Source of the DNA: an uncultured Enhydrobacter sp.
Lineage (GTDB): Bacteria; Pseudomonadota; Gammaproteobacteria; Pseudomonadales; Moraxellaceae
Length of the DNA: 32,853 nt
Assembly (NCBI GenBank): GCA_946222995.1
Contig: CAMIOS010000025.1
Coordinates: 1 to 32,853, forward strand
Direction: 5' to 3'
The number at the start of each line of letters is the position of its first letter. Position 1 is the stretch's first letter. A program made the translations under genes and the position numbers. A model generated the notes under the pieces. The model made no database searches, was not told where the DNA came from, and saw only the letters and a program-made list of their open reading frames with translations. Positions 1-9,263 of the stretch are shown piece by piece.

Positions 1-2
1 TG

Positions 3-2390
3 GGCTTTGTGGATAATCCGACCTTTGCAGGTACCGTCACTGCACCGACCTTCGTTACTAGTGGTAATAACGCGGTAACAGTGAGTGGCGACACAGGCAC
101 CATCAATGGTTTAACCAATAAAACCTTTGATCCAAACGCCTTTACTAGCGGTCAAGCTGCTTCAGAAGACCAATTAGCCCAAGTTGCACAACAAGCAAGT
201 CAAAAAGGTAGCTTTAATCTAACTGCGCAAGGGAATCATGCCAGTGCGGTCAATAATGGTGATACGGTTGATTTGCGTAATACGGATGGAAATATTGCTG
301 TTAGTAAAGATGCCAAAGGCAATACCGTTAATTTTGATTTAGCAAAAGACATCAACGTGAATAGTGTCACTGCGGGTAATACCAAAGTGGATAATAATGG
401 CGTAACCATTAATAACGGTGCGGCGGGTAGTCCAGTTACCCTTACTTCAACTGGACTGAATAACGGTAACAATGTCATTACCAATGTGGCAAGTGGTTTG
501 CAGGGTAAAACGCTTGAGCAAGTTAAAGCCGAGGGTTCTACCAGTGCCCAATGGCATAATGCAGCCACCATTGGTGATTTGACCACCGTACAAAGTAACG
601 TTGCTAATGTTCAGCAAATTGTTGGTGGTACGGATATCAATGGCAATGTGGTTGATGGCAATGGTAATACGATCACTTATCAAGATGGTACCAAAGTTAC
701 TAATATTAATGGTGCGCCAGTTACAGCGGCTGAAATGCTACGCACGTATGATGCAGTAGGCACAGGCACAGTTGAAACTAACTCAGTGTTAACGGCTATT
801 AAGAATATCAATGAACAGGGCACTAAATATATCCACTTTAATGGGGGTGAGCGAAGCGTAGGTGGTCTACGCGGTGAAAATGATGAGCAATCACAAGCAA
901 ATGGTTCAATGTCTACAGCGATTGGCTATAAAACTGATGCCAATGGTGATGGCGCAATTGCTATTGGTAATCAAGTACAAGCCCAAGGAGAAGCAAGTGT
1001 GGCACTTGGTAATCTTGCAAAAGCAACAGGTGCACAATCAATCGCGATGGGTGATAATGCACAAGCCACAGGCGTACAGGCCATTGCAATTGGTACAGGC
1101 AACCGGGTAACGGGTAACAATTCAGGTGCTATCGGTGGCCCGAATAACGTATCTGGTAATAACAGCTATGCGGTAGGTAACAACAACACTATCGCCTCAG
1201 ATAATAGCTTTGCAATCGCCAATAATGCCAGTATCACAGGCCATGGCGGCGTCGCAGTGGGTAACAATACGCAAACATCTGTTGCAGGTGGGGTTGCGTT
1301 AGGTGAAAACTCTATTGCAAATAGAGCAGGTATGGCTGCGGCAACTGCAACCTCCAATGTAACTAATGCGACTAATCAAGTCTACATGTTGCCTAATGCT
1401 ACGGGTGCTGATAAAGCGGCCATTGAAGCGACTGCAAAAAATACCGCGGGAGCAGTATCTGTTGGTTCACAAAATGGTGGTAATCGCCAAATCACCAATG
1501 TGGCCGCAGGCTCAATCGATAGTGACGCAGTCAATGTGGCTCAGCTAAAAGCCGCGGCTCATGCTTCTACCACTAAAGTCACTGCGGGCAATAATATTGT
1601 CGTAACGCCAACTTCAAACAGTGATGGTAGTACAACCTACAATGTTGCCACTAGCATGAACCCAACCTTTAATACTACCCGTGTTGGCAATGTCAACATT
1701 GATGGCAATAAAATCACAGGCGTTGCTCCAGGTAATATTGCCCCAAATAGCACTGATGTGGTAAACGGTAGCCAGCTTTATGCAACTAACCAAGCGGTTA
1801 CACAAGCTCAAGGTGACATCAAACGTGCTCAGAGCGATATTATCCAAGCACAGGGAGATATTCAACAAAATCGCGGAGATATTAAACAAGCTCAAGGTAA
1901 TATTACACAGCTTCAAAATGGGGGTGCTGGGGTGGTTCAGTATAGTAATGCGGCCACGCCAACCACACCAAATGGCGGTGTCCAAAGCAATGATGTAACA
2001 ATTATGGGTGCCGATACCAAAGCGCCTGTTACCATCCATAATGTTGCCGAAGGTCGTGCGCCTACTGACGCTGTTAATGTTGGACAACTTAATGGACTGG
2101 CTAACAACGTTAATAATGCCCTCAACCAAATGGGTTATAAGATTAACGATGTTGAAGACAATGCCAATGCAGGTATCTCAGCGGCAATGGCAACTGCTGC
2201 CTTACCACAAGCCTACTTACCAGGTAAATCTATGCTGGCAGGTGGTATGGCAAGCTACAATGGCGAGGGTGCCGCTGCCATTGGTATCTCAAAACTTTCG
2301 GATAATGGTCGCTGGGTGATTAAAGTCAATGGCACGGCAGACACTCAGGGTAACTTTGGTGGCGCAGTGGGTGCAGGCTTCCACTGGTAA
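3..2390 (+). CDS. Trimeric autotransporter adhesin, YadA-type (5' truncated by window edge)
   Basis: The open frame runs in from the window start, so only the C-terminal ~795 residues are seen; the first in-frame GTG (position 9) is not a real start. Type Vc secreted adhesins form surface trimers. Visible in order: stalk-like repeats; a YadA-like head with left-handed beta-roll repeats (AIAIGNQVQAQG, ASVALGN, SIAMGDNAQATG types) at about residues 310-440 of the visible part; neck/stalk motifs (ITNVAAG..SDAVNVAQL, TDVVNGSQLYATNQ, HNVAEG..TDAVNVGQL); a heptad coiled coil; and a C-terminal YadA anchor that trimerises into a 12-strand beta barrel and ends in aromatic FHW. The gene is followed after 74 bp by a TpgA-like lipoprotein gene on the same strand, the arrangement of the Acinetobacter Ata locus. 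The ligand cannot be told from sequence. Confidence 0.95.
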   Translation, partial: GFVDNPTFAGTVTAPTFVTSGNNAVTVSGDTGTINGLTNKTFDPNAFTSGQAASEDQLAQVAQQASQKGSFNLTAQGNHASAVNNGDTVDLRNTDGNIAVSKDAKGNTVNFDLAKDINVNSVTAGNTKVDNNGVTINNGAAGSPVTLTSTGLNNGNNVITNVASGLQGKTLEQVKAEGSTSAQWHNAATIGDLTTVQSNVANVQQIVGGTDINGNVVDGNGNTITYQDGTKVTNINGAPVTAAEMLRTYDAVGTGTVETNSVLTAIKNINEQGTKYIHFNGGERSVGGLRGENDEQSQANGSMSTAIGYKTDANGDGAIAIGNQVQAQGEASVALGNLAKATGAQSIAMGDNAQATGVQAIAIGTGNRVTGNNSGAIGGPNNVSGNNSYAVGNNNTIASDNSFAIANNASITGHGGVAVGNNTQTSVAGGVALGENSIANRAGMAAATATSNVTNATNQVYMLPNATGADKAAIEATAKNTAGAVSVGSQNGGNRQITNVAAGSIDSDAVNVAQLKAAAHASTTKVTAGNNIVVTPTSNSDGSTTYNVATSMNPTFNTTRVGNVNIDGNKITGVAPGNIAPNSTDVVNGSQLYATNQAVTQAQGDIKRAQSDIIQAQGDIQQNRGDIKQAQGNITQLQNGGAGVVQYSNAATPTTPNGGVQSNDVTIMGADTKAPVTIHNVAEGRAPTDAVNVGQLNGLANNVNNALNQMGYKINDVEDNANAGISAAMATAALPQAYLPGKSMLAGGMASYNGEGAAAIGISKLSDNGRWVIKVNGTADTQGNFGGAVGAGFHW
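1809..1913 (+). repeat. Five degenerate 21-bp tandem units encoding a heptad coiled coil
   Basis: Inside the adhesin gene five consecutive 7-codon units read QGDIKRA, QSDIIQA, QGDIQQN, RGDIKQA, QGNITQL. The exact 7-residue period, with Ile/Leu in a fixed place, fits a trimeric stalk coiled coil just before the anchor. The units are similar at DNA level, so the array could change length by slippage or recombination. Confidence 0.8.
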
Positions 2391-2408
2391 CTCAATATAG
2401 TGATGATA

Positions 2409-2438
2409 TAAGCAATCTTTAGCATTAAAGATTGCTTA
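2409..2438 (+). promoter_or_regulatory. Intercistronic 12-bp perfect hairpin between adhesin and tpgA-like gene
   Basis: The arms 2409-2420 and 2427-2438 are perfectly complementary around the 6-nt loop AGCATT. No T-run follows, so it is not a standard intrinsic terminator. Its place between two functionally linked co-directional genes suggests an RNA stabiliser, processing site or partial attenuator that sets their relative expression (inference). Confidence 0.5.
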
Positions 2439-2464
2439 CAACCTAATATAAAAGGATAAAACCC

Positions 2465-3307
2465 ATGAAAAAAATATTGACGTTTACTATCTTAAGCACC
2501 GCTGTTTTAGCATTATCAGGATGTATGGGCACAACCGCGCTTAGCCACGACATCTCCAGCTCAGGCACGGTTAAACCAGAAAATATCGTATTCCCCGACC
2601 TTGATAAAGCTTGGCAAAAAGATGGACAATTTCCTAACAGCGAAAATTTAAGAAAAATCCGTCCTGGTATTGCAAAAGATGAACTGTATCAGCTTATTGG
2701 TCGTCCGCACTTTAGCGAAGCCCAGCACGCCCGTGAGTGGGACTATATTATGAAATTTTATCAACCTGATAACTCGGTAAAAATTTGTCAATATAAAGTG
2801 ATTTTTGATAAAGATTATAAAGGTCAAGAATTTTATTGGAAGCCTGCAGATTGCGCCCAATATGTCAATCCGCCAGTGGCCGCTGCTCCTGTGGTTGTCA
2901 CTGCACCTTTAATTCAAGAAAAAATCAACCTATCCGCTGATGCGTTATTCCACTTTGATAAATTCAAACCAGAAGATATGTTACCAAAAGGACGAACTGA
3001 GCTTGATGCCTTGGCACAAAAACTGGTCGAATATGGTCAAAAAGGTAGCATGCAAGTGCGAATCACCGGTCACACCGATCACTTTGGTGATGACATGTAT
3101 AATATGAACCTATCATTACTAAGAGCCCAAACCGTCCGCAATTATTTGATTGAACGGGGAGTTGATGCAAGTAGCATTTTAGCGACTGGCGCAGGTGAGA
3201 ACCAGCCTGTCAAACAATGTAGCGATAGCCTACCCAAAAACCAAGCCATTGACTGTTTACAACCCAATCGCCGAGTAGAAGTGGCAGTTTCTGTCTATCA
3301 ACGCTAA
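2465..3307 (+). CDS. tpgA: OmpA-family lipoprotein with SmpA/OmlA domain, TpgA-like
   Basis: 280 aa. The start ATG has AAGGA about 9 nt upstream. The N-terminus is a lipoprotein signal with lipobox LSGC (acylated Cys20). Residues ~45-120 resemble the SmpA/OmlA (BamE-like) fold (RPGIAKDELYQLIGRPHF, EWDYIMKF). Residues ~155-280 are an OmpA C-terminal peptidoglycan-binding domain (ITGHTDHFGDD, NLSLLRAQTVRNYL, PNRRVEV). This domain pair directly after a trimeric autotransporter matches TpgA of Acinetobacter, which anchors to peptidoglycan and helps the autotransporter reach the outer membrane. The TpgA assignment rests on architecture and context; a generic OmpA-like lipoprotein is the fallback. 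Confidence 0.85.
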   Translation: MKKILTFTILSTAVLALSGCMGTTALSHDISSSGTVKPENIVFPDLDKAWQKDGQFPNSENLRKIRPGIAKDELYQLIGRPHFSEAQHAREWDYIMKFYQPDNSVKICQYKVIFDKDYKGQEFYWKPADCAQYVNPPVAAAPVVVTAPLIQEKINLSADALFHFDKFKPEDMLPKGRTELDALAQKLVEYGQKGSMQVRITGHTDHFGDDMYNMNLSLLRAQTVRNYLIERGVDASSILATGAGENQPVKQCSDSLPKNQAIDCLQPNRRVEVAVSVYQR

Positions 3308-3328
3308 AAATTGACGAAGTAACAAAAG

Positions 3329-3358
3329 AGGAGGTGATTTACCTCCTTTTCTTTTTTT
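3329..3358 (+). terminator. Intrinsic terminator after tpgA-like gene
   Basis: A 7-bp perfect stem AGGAGGT/ACCTCCT with loop GATTT is followed by TTTCTTTTTTT. It lies 21 bp after the lipoprotein stop. Convergent mntP ends at 3446, and a short T-rich run on the opposite strand could give weak termination that way too. Confidence 0.85.
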
Positions 3359-3445
3359 ATTCTTTAGCTTCTATTACCGTGAAAATATCACCCATCATAG
3401 GTAGAAAAACCTGTCATTGTCTAAACGATGCTAAAAAATTTCATT

Positions 3446-4018
3446 TCACAGTATCACCATTTTGAGTCCAATCCCAATCAGCACCAACCCGCCAAAAATC
3501 TCAGCTTTACTTTCAAGCCATGTACCCGATTGTTTACCCAAATACACCCCCATAAAACTAAAAACGCCTGTCACAATCGCAATGATGGCACACGCTAAGT
3601 ACGCATTGACCGCAATCAAATTAAGCGTAAAGCCTGCCGCCATCGCGTCGATACTGGTTGCTATTGCCAGTGTGGTCATGGTTTTTTGGGTAATTGGCAG
3701 TTCGTTTTGGTTGGCAATCGTTAACGCATCATTAGTAGACTCATCCTCGTCTTCGGATAACGCTTCGTAGAGCATTTTGCCACCCAGACATACCAAGATC
3801 ATACACGCGATCCAAGGGGCTAAATTTGAGATAAAACCTAAAACGGTTCGCCCGCCAAGATAACCAATTAATGGCATAAGACCTTGAAACAAGCCAAAAT
3901 AACCTGCCGCCATACAGGCAATTTTGGTGGTGTGATGACGATGCTTTGCCCCAAGTCCAACAGACACGGCAAATGCATCCATGGATAAAGCTAGTGCGAG
4001 TAACACGAGTGCAATCAT
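3446..4018 (-). CDS. mntP: Manganese efflux pump MntP
   Basis: 190 aa, the usual length of the MntP (YebN, DUF204) family of inner-membrane Mn(II) exporters. Six hydrophobic segments are visible. Two related halves carry the Asp-containing motifs: MDAFAVSVGLGA near the N-terminus and SIDAMAAGFTLN in the middle. A charged cytoplasmic loop (EDEDESTNDA) separates the halves. The ATG lies near the start of the first helix. It sits downstream of gyrB on the same strand, but a terminator between them makes an independent transcript likely. I see no yybP-ykoY-type manganese riboswitch in the 127-bp leader. Confidence 0.95.
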   Translation of the reverse strand: MIALVLLALALSMDAFAVSVGLGAKHRHHTTKIACMAAGYFGLFQGLMPLIGYLGGRTVLGFISNLAPWIACMILVCLGGKMLYEALSEDEDESTNDALTIANQNELPITQKTMTTLAIATSIDAMAAGFTLNLIAVNAYLACAIIAIVTGVFSFMGVYLGKQSGTWLESKAEIFGGLVLIGIGLKMVIL

Positions 4019-4097
4019 GGTAAACTGCCTTCATTAAATAAGAATTATGAGTTTGAATTTCGCGTGATCTTTCTGAGCATATTTATCAAACATGATC

Positions 4098-4124
4098 AAA
4101 AAAAATGCCCTTATTTTAAGAGCA
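4098..4124 (-). terminator. Intrinsic terminator after gyrB
   Basis: Read on the minus strand: TGCTCTT, loop AAAAT, AAGGGCA (7-bp stem with one G-U pair), then eight T. It begins 22 bp past the gyrB stop and separates gyrB from mntP. Confidence 0.8.
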
Positions 4125-4145
4125 CTTTGTTAGTCAGATTTGGCA

Positions 4146-6623
4146 TTAGATATCCAAATTGGTTACACTCAAGGCATTTTCCTCGATAAATGCCCGTCTT
4201 GGCTCGACATCGTCGCCCATCAAACACGAAAATAAATGATCAGCAGCGATGGCATCTTCAATCGTCACTTTCAGCATATGGCGATTCTCAGGATCCATCG
4301 TGGTTTCCCAAAGTTGATCAGCGTTCATTTCACCCAAGCCTTTATAACGCTGAATCGACAGCCCTCGGCGCGCCTCATTCATCACGGACTGCCATAAATA
4401 TGCCATATCAGGTATTGGGAACTTTTTCTCCCCTTTTGCAATATAGGCGGTATCTGATAAGGCACGCACCCATTGTCCTGTTAAACGGTGCAGTCGACTA
4501 TACTCACCTGAGTTAAGCAAATGGGTATCGAGTAAATAGCTGTGTGGCAACTGATGAATATGAATTGTCACTCGCGGTAAAAAATAAGTTTTGAGTGTAT
4601 CGCCTTCTTGTTTTTCAAATCGCTCAAGCTCAATAACAGGGCTCAGCTCACTGGCATTTTGCTCAAGGTGGGTTTTCAAGGTGAACAGCCAATCTTGCAT
4701 AGCTTGTTGGTCATACAAATCATCAAGACTCAATTTTGGTAACGTGGCTAATGCCTCAAGCACCACCGCTGGGTATTTAATTTGTAAGCGGTTTTTGATG
4801 ATTTGGGTTTGGTTATAATCATTTAATAAAGCTTCTAACGCTTGTCCACTTACCGCAGGCGTCCCTTCTGATAGATGCAACTGGGTTTCATCAATGGTTG
4901 ATGACAATAGATAGGCTTTTAATGCTTCGTCATCTTTAAGATACAATTCTTGGCGGCCTTTTTTGACTTTATAAAGCGGCGGTTGGGCAATATAAATGTG
5001 TCCACGCTCAATAAGCTCTGGCGTTTGGCGAAAAAAGAAAGTCAAAAGTAGCGTGCGAATATGTGAGCCATCTACGTCCGCATCAGTCATGATGATGATT
5101 TTATGATAACGCAATTTATCAGGGTTATACTCATCTTTGCCTATCCCTGTACCCAAGGCAGTAATGAGAGTACCAACTTCTTGCGAGCTAATCATTTTAT
5201 CAAACCGCGCTCGCTCCACGTTCAAGATTTTACCTTTCAACGGCAAAATCGCTTGGGTTTTTCGGCTACGCCCTTGTTTGGCAGAACCACCTGCCGAATC
5301 TCCTTCCACCAAGTATAACTCGGATAACGCTGGGTCTTTTTCTTGGCAGTCGGCAAGTTTACCTGGTAAGCCTGCGATGTCCATGGTGGTTTTACGGCGG
5401 GTCAACTCACGCGCTTTTCTTGCTGCCTCACGAGCACGCGCTGCATCGATGATTTTACCTGCGATCGCTTTGGCGGCATTGGGATTTTCGAGCAGATACT
5501 CATTAAATTTATCGCTCATTGCCGATTCGACCGCAGATTTAACTTCGCTGGACACCAGTTTATCTTTCGTTTGGCTTGAGAATTTGGGATCGGGTACTTT
5601 AACTGATACAATCGCCGTCAAGCCTTCCCGCGCGTCATCACCTGTCACCGCAACTTTTTCCTTTTTCATCAAGTTTTCGCTTTCCATGTAGTTATTTAAA
5701 CCACGGGTCAAAGCTGAGCGAAAGCCTGATAAATGCGTGCCGCCATCGCGTTGTGGGATGTTATTGGTAAAGGTTAAGACTTTTTCATTATACGTGTCTG
5801 TCCATTGCAAAGCGACTTCCACGCTAATGCCATCGTCTTGCTCGCTATTAAAATGAAAGACTTCATTTAAGCCTTCTTTACCCGCATTGATGTAAGTGAC
5901 AAACTCTGCCAATCCACCTGTATGTTCAAACTCATGGCGTTTATCGCTGCGTTCATCGGTCAGCACAATGCGCACGCCAGAGTTTAAGAACGATAACTCC
6001 CGCAGTCGTTTTGCTAAGATTTCGTAATCAAAAATCGTACCTGTAAAAATCTCCTCACTGGGATAAAAGCGTACTTGCGTGCCTGTTCTATCAGTGGCTT
6101 CAAGTTTGATAATATCACCTTGTGGCTCACCATCGGCATACGTTTGGGTGTAATGAAAACCCTGGCGCCAAATATCGAGTTGTAGTTTTTTAGATAGCGC
6201 GTTGACCACAGATACGCCCACCCCATGCAGGCCGCCTGACACCTTATAACTATTGGCATCAAATTTACCACCAGCATGAAGCACCGTCATAATCACTTGC
6301 GCCGCAGACACCCCTTCTTCAGGATGGATATCGACTGGAATACCCCGTCCATTGTCGCGCACACTCACTGATTCATCTTCATGGATCGTAATATTAATTT
6401 CGTCACAATGTCCTGCCAGTGCTTCGTCAATCGAGTTATCGACTACTTCAAACACCATGTGATGTAACCCTGTACCGTCATCGGTATCACCAATATACAT
6501 CCCTGGGCGTACCCGTACCGCTTCTAGCCCTTTTAACACCCGAATACTGTCTGAACCGTATTCTTTTTCTTCAGCTACGGCTGATGTGGGATTGTGAGTG
6601 GTGTTTGTTTGTGCATCTAACAT
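4146..6623 (-). CDS. gyrB: DNA gyrase subunit B
   Basis: 825 aa from the ATG at 6623 (MLDAQTNTT...). ATPase subunit of the type II topoisomerase that introduces negative supercoils. GHKL ATPase motifs: DNSIDEALAG, DNGRGIPVDIH, GGLHGVGVSVVNALS. The transducer domain and the TOPRIM domain (EGDSAGGSAKQGR and TDADVDGSHIRTLLL) follow, then the gyrase-B tail (QRYKGLGEMNADQLW). The frame stays open for 52 more codons upstream to 6779. I chose the internal ATG because GGAG lies 5 nt before it and the upstream residues do not look like GyrB. The 168-bp gap to recF has room for its own promoter; a TTGACA-like hexamer lies there on the minus strand. Confidence 0.97.
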   Translation of the reverse strand: MLDAQTNTTHNPTSAVAEEKEYGSDSIRVLKGLEAVRVRPGMYIGDTDDGTGLHHMVFEVVDNSIDEALAGHCDEINITIHEDESVSVRDNGRGIPVDIHPEEGVSAAQVIMTVLHAGGKFDANSYKVSGGLHGVGVSVVNALSKKLQLDIWRQGFHYTQTYADGEPQGDIIKLEATDRTGTQVRFYPSEEIFTGTIFDYEILAKRLRELSFLNSGVRIVLTDERSDKRHEFEHTGGLAEFVTYINAGKEGLNEVFHFNSEQDDGISVEVALQWTDTYNEKVLTFTNNIPQRDGGTHLSGFRSALTRGLNNYMESENLMKKEKVAVTGDDAREGLTAIVSVKVPDPKFSSQTKDKLVSSEVKSAVESAMSDKFNEYLLENPNAAKAIAGKIIDAARAREAARKARELTRRKTTMDIAGLPGKLADCQEKDPALSELYLVEGDSAGGSAKQGRSRKTQAILPLKGKILNVERARFDKMISSQEVGTLITALGTGIGKDEYNPDKLRYHKIIIMTDADVDGSHIRTLLLTFFFRQTPELIERGHIYIAQPPLYKVKKGRQELYLKDDEALKAYLLSSTIDETQLHLSEGTPAVSGQALEALLNDYNQTQIIKNRLQIKYPAVVLEALATLPKLSLDDLYDQQAMQDWLFTLKTHLEQNASELSPVIELERFEKQEGDTLKTYFLPRVTIHIHQLPHSYLLDTHLLNSGEYSRLHRLTGQWVRALSDTAYIAKGEKKFPIPDMAYLWQSVMNEARRGLSIQRYKGLGEMNADQLWETTMDPENRHMLKVTIEDAIAADHLFSCLMGDDVEPRRAFIEENALSVTNLDI

Positions 6624-6791
6624 GACAACTCCATGATTTAACAAGCATTTTTCAACAAAAATCTTTTGCTTAACTCCATGTTTAACTTGCCAGTGGGTCA
6701 TCCAAATTTTATGAAAATTTGCGGCGATTTTTGTCAAAAAGAAAGGCGATATTTTAACAAATTTTGACGAAAAAGTCATGTAGTAGGCATG

Positions 6792-7943
6792 TTATTGTGG
6801 TTGAATTGTTCCTTGTTCCACGTGAAACAATTTTACTTCATTTTGCCAAATAGCTTGTATCATTGGCATAATATCATCGGATAGACTGGTGATAAACAGC
6901 TGGGAGTTTACTTGCTTAAGCGCATGTGACAAGATTTTTAACGCATTAGCATCCAGTTCTGCAGTGATGTCATCGAGTAGCACCAGTGGGATTTTATTTA
7001 CCGCGTTGAGTAAAGGCAATTGCGACAAGCGTAAAGCCATCATCAGCAGTTTTTTTTCACCTCGAGACAATATATCGGCGGCAGGGTAACTAAATTTATG
7101 CGTTTGTTCTGCCTCATCCATTACCTCATTATCTAGCATCACATGGATATCGGCACGATGGCTACCCATACGGGTATAGCCTAGGGCTAAATCCTGTTCA
7201 AGCCGTTCGTTAAGGATAGTCTTTAAACCGACCGCTGGATCAAAGCCAATGCTATAGCGTAATCGTAATTTATCAGCATACTGTGGCAAAAATTCGGCCA
7301 CTTGCGCTTTAAACTGCAATTGCCACTGTTCAATGATAGCAGCACGCATCTGATGAATCTGTTTGGCATGATTTGCCAGCGCATTATCCCATGCATGGAT
7401 TTCTTGGCGTTGCCACTGTGTTAACTGTTGAAGCGTTTGAACTTGTTTAAGTAAAGTATTGCGTTGTTTGAGTAATCGATGATAAGACAACCATTCTTCA
7501 TGAAATCCTTGTTCCACGTGAAACAACAACCAATCTAATAGCTCTCGGCGGATTTGGCTGCCTGCTTCAAGGCTATTAAGGGTGATCGGCTCAAATAATA
7601 AGGTAGGTAATAATTTGGTCAAAGGGCTTTGAGTAATAATGGTTTGCCCATCTAGACGTAACTGTGTGCTAGCATCCAAGGTTTTTTCAATAGCAACAGT
7701 TTGTATACCACCATATTGGGATGTTAACTTGGCAAAAACGGTAGTATGAGGGTAACCATGTTCAATATAATGTTTTGGTTGGTGATGACGAAAGCTTTTG
7801 CCACGAGATAATAAATATATACTTTCTAAAATAGAGGTTTTTCCACTACCATTATGCCCTAAAAACACATTGCAGGGAGCAGGCTCAATATGGGCATGGC
7901 GAATATTGCGAAAATGGTGAATTTGTAAGTCTGTGATTTTCAT
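6792..7943 (-). CDS. recF: DNA replication and repair protein RecF
   Basis: 383 aa. SMC-like ATPase that helps load RecA at gaps through RecFOR. Walker A is FLGHNGSGKTS near residue 30, the ABC signature is SRGEKKLLMMAL, and Walker B is LVLLDDITAELD. Length and gene order (dnaA-dnaN-recF-gyrB) are classical. Two perfect parS-type 16-mers lie inside the coding sequence and are read in the same frame, each giving FHVEQG: one near mid-gene, one just before the C-terminus. The last residues have therefore probably been shaped by the parS site as well as by protein function. Confidence 0.97.
   Translation of the reverse strand: MKITDLQIHHFRNIRHAHIEPAPCNVFLGHNGSGKTSILESIYLLSRGKSFRHHQPKHYIEHGYPHTTVFAKLTSQYGGIQTVAIEKTLDASTQLRLDGQTIITQSPLTKLLPTLLFEPITLNSLEAGSQIRRELLDWLLFHVEQGFHEEWLSYHRLLKQRNTLLKQVQTLQQLTQWQRQEIHAWDNALANHAKQIHQMRAAIIEQWQLQFKAQVAEFLPQYADKLRLRYSIGFDPAVGLKTILNERLEQDLALGYTRMGSHRADIHVMLDNEVMDEAEQTHKFSYPAADILSRGEKKLLMMALRLSQLPLLNAVNKIPLVLLDDITAELDANALKILSHALKQVNSQLFITSLSDDIMPMIQAIWQNEVKLFHVEQGTIQPQ
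6814..6829. other. parS centromere site (in recF 3' end)
   Basis: TGTTCCACGTGAAACA matches the general bacterial parS consensus TGTTNCACGTGAAACA at every defined position. ParB/Spo0J binds such 16-mers near the origin for chromosome segregation. parA and parB are not in this window. Confidence 0.85.
7510..7525. other. parS centromere site (mid recF)
   Basis: A second copy of the same 16-mer, TGTTCCACGTGAAACA, 696 bp from the first, same orientation and same reading frame (FHVEQ). Confidence 0.85.
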
Positions 7944-8029
7944 ACAAGTGTTTCACCAATTACTATTACTTAAACAAATTTAACCATCTAGCCTAATGCA
8001 AAATTTCCAATCTAATATCATTATTGTCA

Positions 8030-9208
8030 CTAAATACGCATTGGCATAACGACAAATTCATGTTTAACATCATTGATCTGTTGTAATAATACTGAGGCAT
8101 TGGCTTGGCTCATATTAAACTGAATATCACCGTTTAAAACATTTAACACATCTAGCAGATAAGCCACATTAAAGGAAATCTCGAGCGGTTCACCTTGGTA
8201 TTGAATTGCTAGGCTTTCACTTGCCTCATCTTGTTCGGCATTACTGGCTCGAATTTCAAGGTTATTGTCACCATTAAACTCAAAAATCACCCCACGAGAT
8301 TTTTCATTGCTAAGTACCGCCACCCGCCGCAATACATTGGCTAATTGCTCGGGTTGTATCAAAGCCACTTTATTGGTGCTACTTGGCATAACACGACGAT
8401 AATCGGGGAATTTTCCATCGATTAAACGCGCCGTAAACGATACCAAAATCGGATTTTGCATCTGCCCAGCGCTGTCGATTTCACCAAATGGCAAAATGAC
8501 TTGCAAAAATTCTCGCCCAACATGTAAAGTGATTTTGTTATCATGATTGGGTAGCATCCGTTTTAACTCACTAAGTAGACGCTGAAGTTCAACCACTGCT
8601 TTACGGGGTAAAATTGCACTGAGTTCAGCCGTTTCATCAGCATTTTCGATAACCGTGCGAGCCAGCGCTAAGCGATGCCCATCGGTGGCGACGGTGGCTA
8701 GTTGACGCTGTTTTAACTCAAACAACATACCAGTTAAGTAATAACGCACATCTTGCAACGCCATTGCAAAATGCGTATGCTCTAATAAATCGCTCAAATC
8801 TTCACGATTTAATTCAATCGGCATGGCTTGGTCAGGCTCGCCCAATCTTGGGAAATCTTCAGCAGGTAACGTACTTAATTTAAACCGACTCTTACCACAC
8901 ACAATTAAGCAATGATTGTCACTCGTTACACTTAAAGTCACAGGCAAATTATCAGGCAATAATTTAATGATATCCTTTAATTTATTGGCAGGCACTGTGA
9001 TTTGTCCGGCTTGCTGGCATGCCCCATCAGGTAAATTTAACGTAGCTTGTAATTCCACTTCTAAATCAGAGGCGGTCAATAATAACTGGTTTTGGGTTAA
9101 CACGATTTTAATATTACCCAAAATAACCATATTATGGCGTTTGTCAGCCGCCTTAGAAATTAAGTTTATTGTCTGTAATAACACATCACGAGAAATTACT
9201 AACTGCAT
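8030..9208 (-). CDS. dnaN: DNA polymerase III beta subunit (sliding clamp)
   Basis: 392 aa. The dimeric clamp holds Pol III on DNA and recruits other replication and repair proteins. The three repeated clamp folds are recognisable: N-terminal MQLVISRDVLLQTINLISKA, central RLALARTV after VATDGHR, and a C-terminal domain ending EFVVMPMRI. It lies 55 bp after dnaA and 86 bp before recF on the same strand. An AAGGCG ribosome-binding site precedes the ATG. No irregularity seen. Confidence 0.98.
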   Translation of the reverse strand: MQLVISRDVLLQTINLISKAADKRHNMVILGNIKIVLTQNQLLLTASDLEVELQATLNLPDGACQQAGQITVPANKLKDIIKLLPDNLPVTLSVTSDNHCLIVCGKSRFKLSTLPAEDFPRLGEPDQAMPIELNREDLSDLLEHTHFAMALQDVRYYLTGMLFELKQRQLATVATDGHRLALARTVIENADETAELSAILPRKAVVELQRLLSELKRMLPNHDNKITLHVGREFLQVILPFGEIDSAGQMQNPILVSFTARLIDGKFPDYRRVMPSSTNKVALIQPEQLANVLRRVAVLSNEKSRGVIFEFNGDNNLEIRASNAEQDEASESLAIQYQGEPLEISFNVAYLLDVLNVLNGDIQFNMSQANASVLLQQINDVKHEFVVMPMRI

Positions 9209-9263
9209 AGCATCGCCTTAAATCAATTGAATGTGAGTTCAATCAAGCATAGTTTTTATAAAA

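Noticed and set aside
8..16. Perfect DnaA box at the start of the window in the adhesin gene
   Set aside because: Isolated, coding, and its upstream context is outside the window.
4019..4145. Manganese riboswitch (yybP-ykoY) before mntP
   Set aside because: The leader contains the gyrB terminator and no recognisable riboswitch core.
6700..6740. gyrB promoter with TTGACA-like -35 on the minus strand
   Set aside because: The nearest good -10 (TAAAAT) lies about 20 bp away, too far for a confident call.
6624..6779. 52-codon N-terminal extension of gyrB
   Set aside because: The residues do not look like GyrB, and a good Shine-Dalgarno precedes the internal ATG at 6623.
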